From NCBI GenBank assembly GCA_009823505.1, contig VZQC01000355.1, forward strand, positions 1 to 64,000: 64,000 bases of DNA, read 5' to 3'. Below the pieces are notes generated by a model. That model did not search any database, was not told the DNA's origin, and worked only from the letters and a program-made list of their open reading frames with translations. Shown here one piece after another: positions 33,751-44,344 of this stretch (the first letter of the stretch is position 1; each line of letters begins with the position of its first letter). The DNA is from Rhizomys pruinosus (lineage: Eukaryota > Chordata > Mammalia > Rodentia > Spalacidae). A program made the translations under genes and the position numbers.

Positions 33751-34390
33751 AAGACTGGCTATGATCAAGAAAACAAATGATACCAAGTGCTGGAGAGGTT
33801 GTGGAGAAAGGGGAACACTTATCCACTGCTGTTGGGAATGTAAACTGGTACAGCCACTATGGAAAGCAGTGTGGAGAACCCTTGGAAGACTTGGAATGAA
33901 CTTGCCACCTGACCCAGCCATACCACTCCTGGGTATGTACTCACAAGACTCATCTTACTGCAGAGATACATGCACAGCCATGTTTATTGCAGCTCTCTTC
34001 ACAATAGCAAGAAGCTGGAACCAACCCAAGTGCCCCTCAACTGATGAATGGATAGAGAAGATGTGGTACATCTACACAATGGAGTTGTATGCAACGGTAA
34101 AGAAAGATAACATCATGAACTTTGCAGGTAAATGGCTGGAGCTAGAAGATATCATGCTGAGTGAAGTAACACAGTCCCAGAAAAACAAACAACGAATGGA
34201 TACTAGCACCACTTACCTAATTGTATGGCAAACTGAGCAACGCTGATGTGATCTGAAAACATCTGTGCTCTTATATTATAGAATCCCTTAAAAAATAAAG
34301 AACAATATTTTTGAATGAATAAATGAATGTGTTGTGTCTCTCATTATGTTCTGATTAAAAATGTAATATATTTTATACTAGGAAGTTTAG

Positions 34391-34571
34391 GTTTGGTTTG
34401 GTTTGGTTTGGTTTGGGGGAAGGGAGGAATCTTTTTGAGACACTGTCTCCTTGTAGCCCCAGTTGGCCTAGATCTAAAGATGTAGCCCAAGCTGGCCTGA
34501 AAATCACAGAGATCCACCTGCCTCTGCCTTCCAAGTGCCAGGATTAAGGGCCTGTGCCACCACTCCCAGCT
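34391..34571 (-). mobile_element. (GGTTT)n tail and B1 SINE
   Basis: GGTTT repeats at 34391-34416, then CTTTTTGAGACACTGTCTCC, GTAGCCCAAGCTGGCC, and GGCCTGTGCCACCACTCCC: reverse B1. Confidence 0.85.
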
Positions 34572-34997
34572 CTCCTGAAAGTTTTTAAGACGTGTTTTCT
34601 AATGACAATGCATCATTTCTACTCATTTGTTGAGTATTTGTCCTTTGGCAAGTTCCTTTTTTGAAGTGAGGTGTATTTACAGCCTTGCTGCAGAGTTGGC
34701 CTGCAGTGAAGTGGGAGCTCCACACTGTCTTGTCTTTACATTTGATTACGATGTCTACTTTTTTCATCTGACTTGATAGGAAATACATTTTTCAGGAGGA
34801 CATTTATTTGACTCATAAATGAGATGGGAATTAAAACAGCTAAAGGTGGCAAAATATTCTCAGACGTTAGAGCAGAAAGCTCCCAGAACATTCAAAAAAC
34901 AAATAGTAGTTTATCAGGTACAATTTATACAGCCCAGATTTGATCCTACCACTTGTAATTTTGGTTTTCAAGAATAACATGCTCACTTTGGGGTTAT
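34572..34997. other. INTS9 intron 2, no recognised element
   Basis: Unique intronic sequence with no convincing frame or repeat. Confidence 0.5.
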
Positions 34998-35010
34998 AAA
35001 AGCAGACTAA

Positions 35011-35286
35011 GGGGGCTGGAGAGATGGCCTGGCGGTTAAGAGCGCCGACCACTCTTACAGAGGACCCGGGTTCGATCCCCAGCACCCACATGGCGGCTTG
35101 GCCGAGAGCCGTCTGAAACTCCTATTCCAGGAGAACTCCAGTTCCAGGGGAATCCGACACCCTCTTCTGACCTCCGCGGCATTGCACGACATGGGTGCAC
35201 AAACTTGCATGCAGACAGTACATTCATACACATACAGAAATAAATAAAATTAATAAAAAAAATTTTTTTAAAGATTTAAAAAAAAA
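35011..35286 (+). mobile_element. B2 SINE, young subfamily
   Basis: A near-consensus pol III promoter (TGGCCTGGCGG region and GGTTCGATCCCC), the doubled CTATTCCAGGAG / CCAGTTCCAGGGG, and a tail with AATAAATAAAATTAATAAA. Flanked by AAAAGCAGACTAA at 34998-35010 and 35287-35299. Confidence 0.95.
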
Positions 35287-35391
35287 AAAAGCAGACTAAA
35301 CAGTGAATGCAGGTAAGTATGTGTGAGGGTTGATTGCATCTGTAGCTTTTCTGTAACTGTAGCACTAACGTCAGAGTTGGAAGTTCCTCTC

Positions 35392-35470
35392 AGCCAGCGT
35401 GCAGCTCAGTGATGGAGTTCTTGTGCCAGCTGCACAGGGCCCTGGGTTCCAGCCCATTCCCAGCATGGTT
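35392..35470 (+). mobile_element. ID-like SINE
   Basis: CAGCTCAGTGATGGAGTTCT, GCACAGGGCCCTGGGTTCCA and CCCATTCCCAGCA follow the tRNA-Ala-like ID body; the sequence is degenerate. Confidence 0.65.
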
Positions 35471-35893
35471 GTTTTTCACTTGCTGCCGAGCTGTGTGCCT
35501 TTAAGTTTTTACTTAATTTTAATATTTCTAAAGTAAATTATCAAATTCACCCCATTCTTTCCAATTCCTCCTCCCTCTGCTCTCTCTCCCAGTACTACAT
35601 TTTTTTAAAGATACTCCAAAATTTTTCACTGAAATTAGAAGCACATATATGTATACAGATATCCTTCTTAGAAAGTTGATGTCTAGTCAACTGTTTTCTA
35701 TTTGATTATGAATCACAATCTCATAAACTTATTTTGAAAAGAGGGTGAAGAATCTTGAACCCCTACTTTGCTCTTCATTTACTTCACAGACATTAACTTT
35801 GAAGTAAATTGGGGGAAATCTTTGGTCTTCCTGCTTGTAGTTCTGCAGTTCTTTCTCTTTATGCATCTCCTTGATCATTAACCTTTTTATTTT
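35471..35893. other. INTS9 intron 2, no recognised element
   Basis: AT-rich unique intron. Confidence 0.5.
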
Positions 35894-35907
35894 ACTAATA
35901 TATTGGG

Positions 35908-36176
35908 GTTTTTTTTTATGTGTATGAATGTACTGTCTGCATGTAGGTCTGTGCACCCGTGTCGTGCAATGCCGCGGAGGTCAGAAGAGGGTCTCGGATT
36001 CCCCTGGAACTGGTGTTCTCCTGGAATTGGAGTTACAGACGGTTCTCGGCCGCCATGTGGATGCTGGGGATCGAACCCGGGTCCTCTGCAAGAGCAGTCG
36101 GTGCTCTTAACCGCTAGGCTATCTCTCCAGCCCCAACGGTCGGCACTCTTAACCACTAGGCCATCTCTCCAGCCCC
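35908..36176 (-). mobile_element. B2 SINE with an extra B2 head, one shared TSD
   Basis: A full reverse B2 (35908-36135) is followed by a second, 41-base B2 5-prime head (36136-36176). One pair of ACTAATATATTGGG repeats (35894-35907 and 36177-36190) flanks both. On the minus strand the order is head, then complete B2. The two heads differ by a few bases. Confidence 0.88.
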
Positions 36177-36274
36177 ACTAATATATTGGGTTTTTTGTCT
36201 CCTGAATTACTAGTCTCTTCAGGTTCCTCATATATAGAATTAAGTCAGATTATAGAAGTAAATTTTTAAATCTT

Positions 36275-36455
36275 ATTTTTTATTACTGTGTGTATACATT
36301 GAGGGGCACACACATGGCAGTGCAGTGTATAGTGGTCAGGGGACAGCTTTTAGCTGTGGGCTCTCTCCTCTCACTGTGGCATTTGGGGCTTGAACTCAGG
36401 TCATCGCATTATCATGGCAAGCACTTTACCCACTAACCTTTCTTGCTATCCCATC
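36275..36455 (-). mobile_element. Old B3/B2-type SINE
   Basis: GGGCTTGAACTCAGGTCATC (degenerate B box in reverse) and AAGCACTTTACCCACTAACC toward the head. Confidence 0.65.
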
Positions 36456-37027
36456 ACTGGTTTTTTTAATTCAGCCTTCTTAAACTGTTCTAGAAACTGT
36501 TCACCTGTAGTGTCATTTTGTAACATTTAGGAAAACTAGCTTCATTTCTGTAATCAAAGACTCGGGACCTGTGACAAGTGTCTAGCCCCAGCCTCCTAGG
36601 CTGGGACCACATCACTGAATGTGGAAATCAGAAGATTTGGCAACAGTAAAAGGTTTCTGGATGTGCAGTAACAAAAACTTAACTCAAAAGCATAATCAAT
36701 CAGAGGTGTTTCTGGCAGCACTTGCCTATATTGTGTCATGTGACTTTGTTGCACTCGGTTCTGAACATACATGTTATCTACAATGCCAGCATGTACAGCC
36801 TGAAACAGTTCAGCACAAGACTATTGTATGTCATGAACTGCAGAGTGTTTGTTCTGTATACAAAGTATTCTACTCTTATAGAGACATAATGGTTTAATTA
36901 TGGGAAACAAAGATTTAATATTTTCTTACTGTCATTCCTCAGCATATATTGGACTAGTAAATTAGTCAAGTTACTAAGTCAGTATATATCTTTGGGTTGC
37001 ATTCTGTCAGAATGTTGACTTTAAAAG
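36456..37027. other. INTS9 intron 2, no recognised element
   Basis: Holds a 92-codon plus-strand frame at 36619-36897 with no recognisable domain and no repeat match; I treat it as chance. Confidence 0.45.
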
Positions 37028-37039
37028 TTTCTATTTCTT

Positions 37040-37442
37040 GGGGCTGGAGAGATAGCCTAGCGGTTAAGAGCGCCGACCACTCTTACAGAGGACCCGGGTT
37101 CGATCCCCAGCACCCACATGGTGGCCGAGAACTGTCTGAAACTCCAATTCCAGGAGAACTCCAGTTCCAGGGGAATCCGACACCCTCTTCTGACCTCTGA
37201 GGCATTGCACAACACGGGTGCACAAACCTGCATGCAGACAGTACATTGATACACATACAGAAAAAAAAAAAAAAAAAGGCGAGTAAATGCTGGGCATGGT
37301 GGTGCACGCCTTTAATCCTAGCACTTGGGAGGAAGAGGCACACGGATCTCTGTGAGTTCGAGGCCAGCCTGGTCTACAGAGTGAGTTCCAGGACAGCCAG
37401 AGCCACAGGGAGACCCTGTCTCAAAAAGACCAAAAAGATAGA

Positions 37443-37489
<47 letters not shown>

Positions 37490-37492
37490 ATA
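37040..37492 (+). mobile_element. B2 followed by B1 and (AAAT)n inside one TSD pair
   Basis: A young B2 (37040 to about 37278, including its A tail) is followed at about 37289 by a B1 (GCTGGGCATGGTGGTGCACG) whose tail is (AAAT)n at about 37437-37491. The 11-base TTTCTATTTCT at 37028-37038 recurs at 37493-37503, enclosing both SINEs. Either one fused transcript was inserted, or the B1 landed in the A tail of the B2; I cannot tell which. Confidence 0.85.
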
Positions 37493-37504
37493 TTTCTATT
37501 TCTG

Positions 37505-37668
37505 GACTGACAAGATAGCTTAGTGGGTAAAGGTGCTTGCCACTGAGGCTGACAACCTGAGTTGGACATGATGGAAGAAAAGAACTGACTCCTGCTAGTT
37601 ATCCTTTGACGACACAAATGCCATGTTATATACACCCCCTGCCACACACAACACAAACACAAAATAAA
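37505..37668 (+). mobile_element. B3-type SINE
   Basis: GATAGCTTAGTGGGTAAAGG, GCTTGCCACTGAGGCTGACA, AGAACTGACTCCTG, then a CA-rich tail and AAAATAAATG. Confidence 0.75.
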
Positions 37669-37738
37669 TGATACTGGCTTGAGTTTCATACCTTCTGGCT
37701 TGGTTAGGATAGAATGTCCATCAGTTTGTAAAATGGTC

Positions 37739-38120
37739 TGTTCTAGTCTGCTTTCAATTGCTGTGACAAAACACAGTACCAACTTGGGGAAGAAAGTTTA
37801 TTTGGCTTTATCTCCCAGGTCATAGTTGGTCACTTAGGGAGTCCAAGGTAGGAACTCAGAGGAGGAACCTGAAGGCAAGAGCTGAAGCACAGACCATGGA
37901 GGAACGCTGCTTACTAACTTGATTCTCTGGCCCGTGCTCAACCTGCTTTCTTATACACCACACAACAAACTACCCAGGAATGGCACTGCTTGAAGTACAC
38001 TGAGCAGTCAAGAAAATATCCTGCAGACATGGCCATAGGCCAGTCCAATGGAGGAAATTGGCCACTTGAGGCCCCCTCAAGCCAGGTATGTCAAGTTGAC
38101 AACTAAAGCTCTCCAACACA
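37739..38120 (-). mobile_element. Solo MT-type MaLR LTR with 5-bp TSD
   Basis: Plus strand from TGTTCTAGTCTGC to CTCTCCAACACA, the reverse of the 38632-39039 LTR. Flanked by TGGTC at 37734-37738 and 38121-38125. No internal region adjoins it, as expected after LTR-LTR recombination. Confidence 0.9.
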
Positions 38121-38125
38121 TGGTC

Positions 38126-38429
38126 CTGAACATACTTCTGCCATTTTATATTTACATATTTTGCGCAGTGGCATTCCAAGCCTTGATGATTACAATACCA
38201 AAATGTTGATCAACTCTGAAAAAACATTGTTGAAGATACTTGGCCTCCTACATTATCAAATATTTGGCCAAGATTTACTTAGGTAAAAATAAATAAGCAT
38301 ATCCATCTCATTAGTGTGTAAATTTACTTTCATATTTAATAGATAATAAAATTATATTTATGTCAAAGAATTGCTTTAAAATAAATTTTTTATGATTAAT
38401 ATATGTTTTACTTGTGTACTTTTTAAAAA
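38126..38429. other. INTS9 intron 2, AT-rich, no recognised element
   Basis: Very AT-rich sequence with no element I can name. Confidence 0.5.
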
Positions 38430-38626
38430 ATATTTTTAATGAGTATGTGCCTTCATGAGTTTATGTATACAACATGTATGCAGGTGCCCATGGTGGCCAG
38501 AAGAGGACATCAGAACCCCTGGAATTGGAGTTACAGAAGGTTGTTGAGCAACCCCATGTGTATGCTGGGAACTGAACCTGGCTCCTCTGTAAAAGCAGTA
38601 AGCACTCTTAATCATGGAGCTATATA
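38430..38626 (-). mobile_element. Old B2 SINE, target of the MT element
   Basis: GCCAGAAGAGGACATCAGAAC, GGAATTGGAGTTACAGAAGG, GGGAACTGAACCTGGCTCC, GTAAGCACTCTTAATCATGGAG: reverse B2. The LTR element begins immediately after its head. Confidence 0.75.
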
Positions 38627-38631
38627 CTTAT

Positions 38632-40695
38632 TGTGCTGGATAGCTTTAGTGTCAACTTGACACACCTGGGTTGAGGGAGCCTCAATTGGGGAATTGGCTC
38701 CATTAGATTGGCCTGTGGCCACATCTGTGGAGTATTGTCTTGATGGGTGAGCAGTGTGGGAGGGCCCAGCCCACAATGAGTGGTGCCACCCTGGGCAGGT
38801 TGTTGTGTACCGTATAAGAAGGCAGGCTGGGCATGAGCCAGGGGAGCAAGCCAGTGAACAGCATTCCTCCATGGCCTTTGCTTCAGCTCCTGCCTCCAGG
38901 TTCCTGCCCTGAGTTCCTGCCTTGGGCTCCCTGAGTGATGAACTGTGACCCAGGAGATGTAAGCTGAATAAACCCTTTCCTCCCCAAGTTGGTGTTGGTC
39001 AGAGTGTTTTGTCACAGCAATGGAAGACAAACTAGAACAGAAATTTGTACCAGAGAGTGGGGTATTGCTGTGACAGACCTGACCTTGGTGTTTTGGGGAA
39101 GGATTGTGGAAGCGTTTGGAACTTTGGGCTAGAAAAATCACTGAATGCCTAAAGATCGTTGCTGAGGAACTTGGAACAGTTTTGCTGAAAGAGTTGTAGA
39201 AGATGGAGGCCTGGCTTGTGAAGTTTCTAGTTTCAAAGGGAAGTAGAGATCATCAGGATAATTTAATCTGTGAGACGAGCATCACTGTGGTGAAGTCTTC
39301 TGGGAAGAATTTCTTCAGGGTCAGCACACAGAAGCTATGATCCAGAAGGAGCCTGAGCCTCCATCTTGGGCCAGAAGCAGGACTTGGTAACGTGTAAGAA
39401 TCTCCTATATGGTTCCGGTGTTGAAAGCATGAAGGGGTCACAGAGAGCAGCTGAGGCCTGGCACTGTGAGAGGCCAGGAAAGGCCACTGGTCAGAGTGCG
39501 GCCTTGGTTGCAGTGAAGACCCCAGGATTCCAGGGGTCAGGAAGAGAAGCTGAGGTTTTGCGTCAGGAGAGGTCAGAAGCAACCTCAGTTTCAGTGGCAA
39601 CTCCAGCATTTTGGAGATGCCGAGACCGTGGAACGACCACCAAGAGCAGCGGCAGGTGTGGAATGGAGTTGGCCTGGGCCTGTGAGATGAGCTGTGTGTG
39701 CCATGGACAGCAGAGTCAGAGAGGAGGAGCTGCCGAAACCCTTTGGAGCCCAGAAGATTGTGAGTGAGTCCCAGGTGACCAGCCCTGAGCTACTTGCTGG
39801 ACTTAGGTTTCGTTTGAGTGTGCCTGATTCTTCACTTTGAAATGAGACATTACTTGTTTTGGATTTTACAGCAGCCCACAGTTAAGAGACTTTTAACAGA
39901 CTGTGAACTTATTTTTTTTCTTGTTTGTGTATGAATGTACTGTCTGCATGTAGGTTTGTGTACCCATGTCATGCAATGCCGCGGAGGTCAGAAGAGGGTG
40001 TTGGATTCCCCTGGAACTGGAGTCAAAGATGGTTCTCAGCCGCCATGTGGGCTGCGGATCAAACCCAGGTCCTCCGCAAGAGCAGTCGGCGCTCTTAACT
40101 GCTAGGCCATCTCTCCAGCCCCTAGACTGTGAACTTTTAAGTGTTTGGACATTTTAAGGACTGTGGGGCTTTTAAGGTTGTACTGTCTTAGGTTGTGATT
40201 AATGTTAACGTCATACTTTGGGGATAAGAACTGGAAAGGTGGTGGTTTAATAGTGATGTGTTTTGTGTGTCAAGTTGACAAGGGGTCAATTGTGCTGGAT
40301 AGCTTTAGTGTCAACTTGACACACCTGGGTTGAGGGAGCCTCAATTGGGGAATTGGCTCCATTGGATTGGCCTGTGGCCACATCTGTGGAGTATTGTCTT
40401 GATGATTGAGCAGTGTGGGAGGGCCCAGCCCACAATGAGTGGTGCCACCCTGGGCAGGTTGTGTAACATATAAGAAGGTGGGCTGGGCATGAGCCAGGGG
40501 AGCAAGCCAGTGAACAGCATTCCTCCATGGCCTGTGCTTCAGCTCCTGCCTCCAGGTTCCTGCCCTCAGTTCCTGCCCTGGGCTCCCTGAGTGATGAATT
40601 GTGACCCAGGAGATGTAAGCTGAATAAACCCTTTCCTCCCCAAGTTGGTGTTGGTCCAAGTGTTTTGTCACAGCAATGGAAGACAAACTAGAACA
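38632..40695 (+). mobile_element. Complete MT-type MaLR (non-autonomous LTR retrotransposon)
   Basis: The 5-prime LTR (38632-39039, 408 bp) and 3-prime LTR (40291-40695, 405 bp) are nearly identical direct repeats with TG...CA ends. Each holds a TATA-like stretch (TATAAGAAGG) and an AATAAA poly(A) signal (GAATAAACCCTTTCC). The insertion is flanked by 5-bp CTTAT at 38627-38631 and 40696-40700. The internal 1.25 kb starts TTTGTACCAGAGAGTGGGG, a likely primer-binding region, and has no gag or pol coding capacity, as is normal for MaLR elements. The 133-codon frame at 39366-39767 starts in a poor context and shows no known domain. A B2 interrupts the internal region at 39911-40123. Confidence 0.92.
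39911..40123 (-). mobile_element. B2 SINE inside the MT element
   Basis: Reverse B2 without the 17-bp duplication (CTGGAACTGGAGTCAAAGATG), flanked by AGACTGTGAACTT at 39898-39910 and 40124-40136. Confidence 0.93.
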
Positions 40696-40754
40696 CTTAT
40701 GTACCTGTATACCCAGGCTTTCCTAGAAATTTCTCAGGCAAAAGGCTATAATGA

Positions 40755-40950
40755 GTCTCCACAGTCAAGTGCACATAGTGCTGTTGCAGAGGATCTGAGC
40801 TCTGTTCCCATCACCCACATCAGATAGTTCTCAACTGCCTGTAACTCCAGCTCGAAGGGAGAATCTAATGCCTCTGGCTACATGCACATACCCACACATG
40901 GAGATATAAACATACACATAAGTAAGAAAATAAAATAAATGTTAAAAAAA
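40755..40950 (+). mobile_element. Old B2 SINE, 5-prime part degraded
   Basis: TTGCAGAGGATCTGAGCTC, CATCACCCACATCAGATAG, CTGTAACTCCAGCTCGAAGG, then a CA-rich stretch and AATAAATG tail. Confidence 0.75.
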
Positions 40951-41264
40951 CTTAATTATGTAAAGCAGATCAGATAGAAAAAGTTCAAGAAGACCTGGCA
41001 TAATCCACTGTCAGCACTGAACCAGCATGCATTTGGCTAGAGTTCATGGCAGAGCTAACCTAAATCAGCCTTCCCTTCTCTGATTTCATGTCACCCATTC
41101 TGCCTCCACTCAGGATAGTTTCTGAACACAAGCAGGATAAACTCAAGGCAGTTACTCATTGGAAGCTGTAATGTCTCCTGTTTGCTGTGTCCTTATTCTC
41201 TGTAGCAGTCTTTTAATTTTCCCAGTTTTGTGCTAAACTGTTTGAAGTAATTTTTTTTGCCACA
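40951..41264. other. INTS9 intron 2, no recognised element
   Basis: Unique intron; nothing recognised. Confidence 0.5.
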
Positions 41265-41595
41265 TTATTGACTTTTGTGTATTTTGGTTTTAGATGCTAG
41301 GGATTAAACCCAGGGCCTTGTATATGTTAGATGAGCATTCTACACTGTGTTATATATTCCCAGCCCTTGGTTTTGTGAGATGTTGTCTCAAAATATCTCA
41401 CTACATAGTTTGGGCTGACCTTTAACATCACTGTGCAGCTACAGCCTTGGATCACAGACACATGCCATAATACCTAGCTGTTCTTTTTATACAGGGTTTT
41501 ACTCTGTAGCCCAGGCTGGATTCAAACTTGAGATCTTCTTGCCTCTGCCTCTCCAGTATTGGAATACAGCCCATTGCCACCATTGTCTGCTCTGA
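41265..41595 (-). mobile_element. Old B4-like SINE followed by a B1-like SINE
   Basis: ID-like head in reverse (GGGATTAAACCCAGGGCC, GAGCATTCTACACTG, TTCCCAGCCC) joined to a B1-like body (41375-41480), then a second B1-like body (CAGGGTTTTACTCTGTAGCC, CAGGCTGGATTCAAAC). Confidence 0.65.
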
Positions 41596-41757
41596 GACAA
41601 ATTCTTAAGCTTAATACAGTATGATTATTTCTTGTCTTTTTTATTAAATTGGGTGTGTACCGCTGCCAGTAACTTTAAACTGTTTTTAACAGTATTGTCA
41701 CCATGCAGTCACTGAGTATTATAATATATTTAGGATGATTCCATTTTTGTCTTGCAG

Positions 41758-41818
41758 TCCTAGGCTGTCTAATCTTCCTGGATGGTCACTGAAAGATGGA
41801 AGTGTTTTCTTGGACAAG
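41758..41818 (+). CDS. INTS9: INTS9 exon 3 (coding, about residues 46-66)
   Basis: A 61-base exon. Joined to the AG left over from exon 2 it completes a Ser codon and reads SPRLSNLPGWSLKDGSVFLDK, ending in phase 0. The acceptor is TTGCAG (41752-41757) and the donor AAG/GTAATG. This matches the loop after the first strands of the INTS9 metallo-beta-lactamase domain; the human protein, as I recall it, reads KDGNAFLDK here, so Ser-Val replaces Asn-Ala. The intron before it is 19,081 bases and contains the N, the duplicated L1 block and the KRAB retrogene, so exon 3 is far from its neighbours and easily missed. Confidence 0.96.
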
Positions 41819-42968
41819 GTAATGTCAAGATAGAAACTAAAGCCTGCCTTCACCCAGTGGGACGCCATTTTGTCCTAATGGAGCCACACTGGTCCTCACA
41901 CATGTTTTTACAAATGTGTTCTACCCCAATTCTAAGATCCAGGTTTGAGGTCTTTGACACTTGTAGTTACTATCTATCCTTAAGTCTTTTTAGAGGGTCT
42001 CTTATGTTCAACCTCAAATCACATTTTTAGCTATGTAAAAATCTTAAATACTTTGGCAAATAATTTATCACCACAGAAAGAAAACTGTTATTTCTACACT
42101 TGTAATTAGGGCTCAAAGGTCAGCTTATTAGATATGATGCCAAAGCTAGAAAAACAATGTTAAAACTATAACCTAAACACACTTTGTACTAAGAAGATTA
42201 AAACCTGTGAAGCCTCTGCAGGCCACTTCTTGGCCCGTAATCGTTTCGTCCTTGCCTAGGTGTCAAAATTGAAAACTGAATGAGTTTTAAAGATCCTTAA
42301 TGTGATTCATCTGAATAAGACATTTGCTTCTTGTAATAGATACCATTGAAGAAGTATGGGTTTTTTTCAGAATTAATTCCTATAGCAGCACCCTGACCTC
42401 AAGTGTAAGATGAATGCATAATTTGAAACCAGATTTCCCTCATAGCTGACTATAAAATTATGTGACATTCAGGAGCCTGTATACCTGATTTCAGCTCAAA
42501 TCTCCTGCTGGCTATAAATCATCATTCCCTGAGAAAGGCCCAGAAGCATCTGATTACTTGTACATTGTGAGTGAAATGACTTGCATGTGTAGCGAGAGTA
42601 TTTCATTAGAAGGGAGAGGTGAAGAAAGAACAGTGACATTGTGAGTGTCTGGAATGGCAAATGTGCTTGAGCAGGCCACAAGGCTAAGCATCTCAGAGGA
42701 GATGATCACAGGGCACAGACCTGATGCATAGCTACATGAGGAGAAAGACTAGTCTCCATTCAAGGTCAGCCAGAGGTCTGAAATCCCCATGCTGTGTCTC
42801 TGTCATCATTTTTAACTTCATCTTGAAGGAATTGGGAGTCTTCTAATTAAACATAATTTCTAATTAAACTTAAGTGCGCCCTTGTTTTTGGCTAGCAGGT
42901 ACATTGTGATTAAGAATCATTTTTGTCTCTTTTTGGCTCATCCTATCAGTAGTTATAGTACTCATATG
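41819..42968. other. Start of INTS9 intron 3, no recognised element
   Basis: Unique intron. Frames at 41782-42030 and 42496-42681 are exon-overlapping or chance. Confidence 0.55.
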
Positions 42969-43170
42969 GGGGCTGGAGAGATAGCTCAGAGGTTAAGACC
43001 ACTGGGTGCTCTTACAGAGGACCTGGGTCCAGTTCCCAGCACTTACATGGCAGCTAACAACTGTCTATAACTACAGTTCCAGGGGATCCAATGCCCTCTT
43101 CTGACCTCCATAGGTATTGCACTACCTGGGTGCAGTTGCATGCATGCAGGCAATACACTCATACACATAA
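42969..43170 (+). mobile_element. B2 SINE (subfamily without the 17-bp duplication)
   Basis: GGGGCTGGAGAGATAGCTCAG, GTCCAGTTCCCAGCAC, single CTACAGTTCCAGGGG, A-rich tail with AAATAAAAATAAT. Confidence 0.9.
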
Positions 43171-44344
43171 AATAAAAATAATTTATAAAGTGGGGGTTTT
43201 CTTTTGGAAAACAATACTCATATAGCTACATGGTGCTTATAGAAGAGATTATATGGCATGCAAGAGAAAAAAGTATTCTGTAAGACTTCCAATAGAAGAC
43301 TTGTAAAATTCCAAAGGACAGTAATGCAGTTAATGCCCTGTTTTCAAACAAAAACTGATAGTAAAATTCAGATTCTGATAAATTTAGTTATATATGAATC
43401 TATAAAAATATATGTTCAATGACTTATGAAAACAAGATAGAACAAAACTATAACATGCATTTCTCTGTCTGAAAAGAGCAAAGGACAGTCTACCACACCC
43501 TGGGTGTTCCAATTTTAAAGTTGCAGAGAGCTATAACCCTGATCCTTGAGCTCTGCTTGGTTAAAAGTGCCACAGCAGGAAGAAAACAACTCTCAGAGCC
43601 TTCTGGAGATAGTCCAGCAGGTCCTGTCAGTGGCCACCCAATTCTGCAGCCCTGCCCTTCCCCTGGGCTCTGGCCAAGTTCCAGAGTTGTCCTTGTTTGT
43701 GTGACTCTGAAGTTTTCCCTGAACCTGCACATCGTGAAAGAATTGATAAATCAGCAGTCTAGACTTTTTCCTCCTCAGTCGAACTCTGATGCTCATGTTT
43801 TATACCATTTCTTAGAGTTTAAGTGGACTGTGGCTCAGGAGCCTGTGCATTACCTTCCTTTCTGTTTCTTGCATCTTTATGTGGGAAGTACTTACTAGCA
43901 AAGCACCACCTCCCATCTACACTGCTGGTCTCCGACTTAACTCAGACAAGCCTATAGATGTATTGTGTAGGGGCCATGTGGGGGTTAAGCTGTTTTCCAC
44001 TTCTTTACACATACTATACCTTTTTCTTTTGAATAAATACATTTGGTTCATAATCTCCAGTAAATACCCATTTCTGTAGAGTAAGCATTGCTCTCACTGT
44101 GGTGGTGGGGACACTATTTAATCCCTCCCCCTTCTCCTGCCTTACCCTTCTTGCTAAGCCCTGCTCCTTCAGTTCCCATATGCAGAGCAAAAGGCTCCTA
44201 AATCATTTGTGTAGTACCAGACTCCTAGCTTAACCGATTAGCAGAATCTTTGGAGTCTGTGTCATAAACACAGGATCATGGTCTCCTCTTGGTTTCTGGT
44301 CCCTTAGATCTTAGGACCTCACAGGTCATAGAATAGCATGTAGT
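43171..44344. other. INTS9 intron 3; possible LTR-like stretch at 43520-44060
   Basis: From about 43520 the text (CCTGATCCTTGAGCTCTGC, then GAATAAATACATTTGGTTC near 44030) has the feel of an old LTR with a poly(A) signal, but I cannot place it in a family. The 125-codon frame at 43521-43898 has no recognisable domain. Confidence 0.35.

Larger units (their letters stand above)
31908..34310 (+). mobile_element. L1 ORF2 C-terminal third and 3-prime end, with B2 and KRAB retrogene inserted
   Basis: A frame from about 31908 encodes [28 protein letters not shown] and [18 protein letters not shown], typical of the region after the reverse transcriptase domain of L1 ORF2. It breaks at 32228 and continues in pieces to 34250. 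The 3-prime end is near 34310. The element was hit by a B2 (32674-32940) and by a processed cDNA (33089-33750), each with target-site duplications, so both are younger than the L1. Confidence 0.9.

Noticed and set aside
35011..35090. tRNA gene suggested by the A and B boxes
   Set aside because: The tRNA-like part belongs to a B2 SINE with a SINE body, tail and TSD.
35903..36181. Repeated Cys-rich frames such as [25 protein letters not shown] in several places
   Set aside because: All are antisense translations of the B2 SINE, which explains their recurrence at 19248, 32690, 35036, 37083 and 52129.
36619..36897. 92-codon plus-strand frame
   Set aside because: No family resemblance, no splice or retrocopy marks; probably chance in unique intron.
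39366..39767. 133-codon frame in the MT internal region as a retroviral protein
   Set aside because: MaLR internal regions are non-coding and the frame has no gag or pol-like feature.
43521..43898. 125-codon plus-strand frame
   Set aside because: No recognisable domain, a poor coding look, and an LTR-like surrounding; insufficient support.
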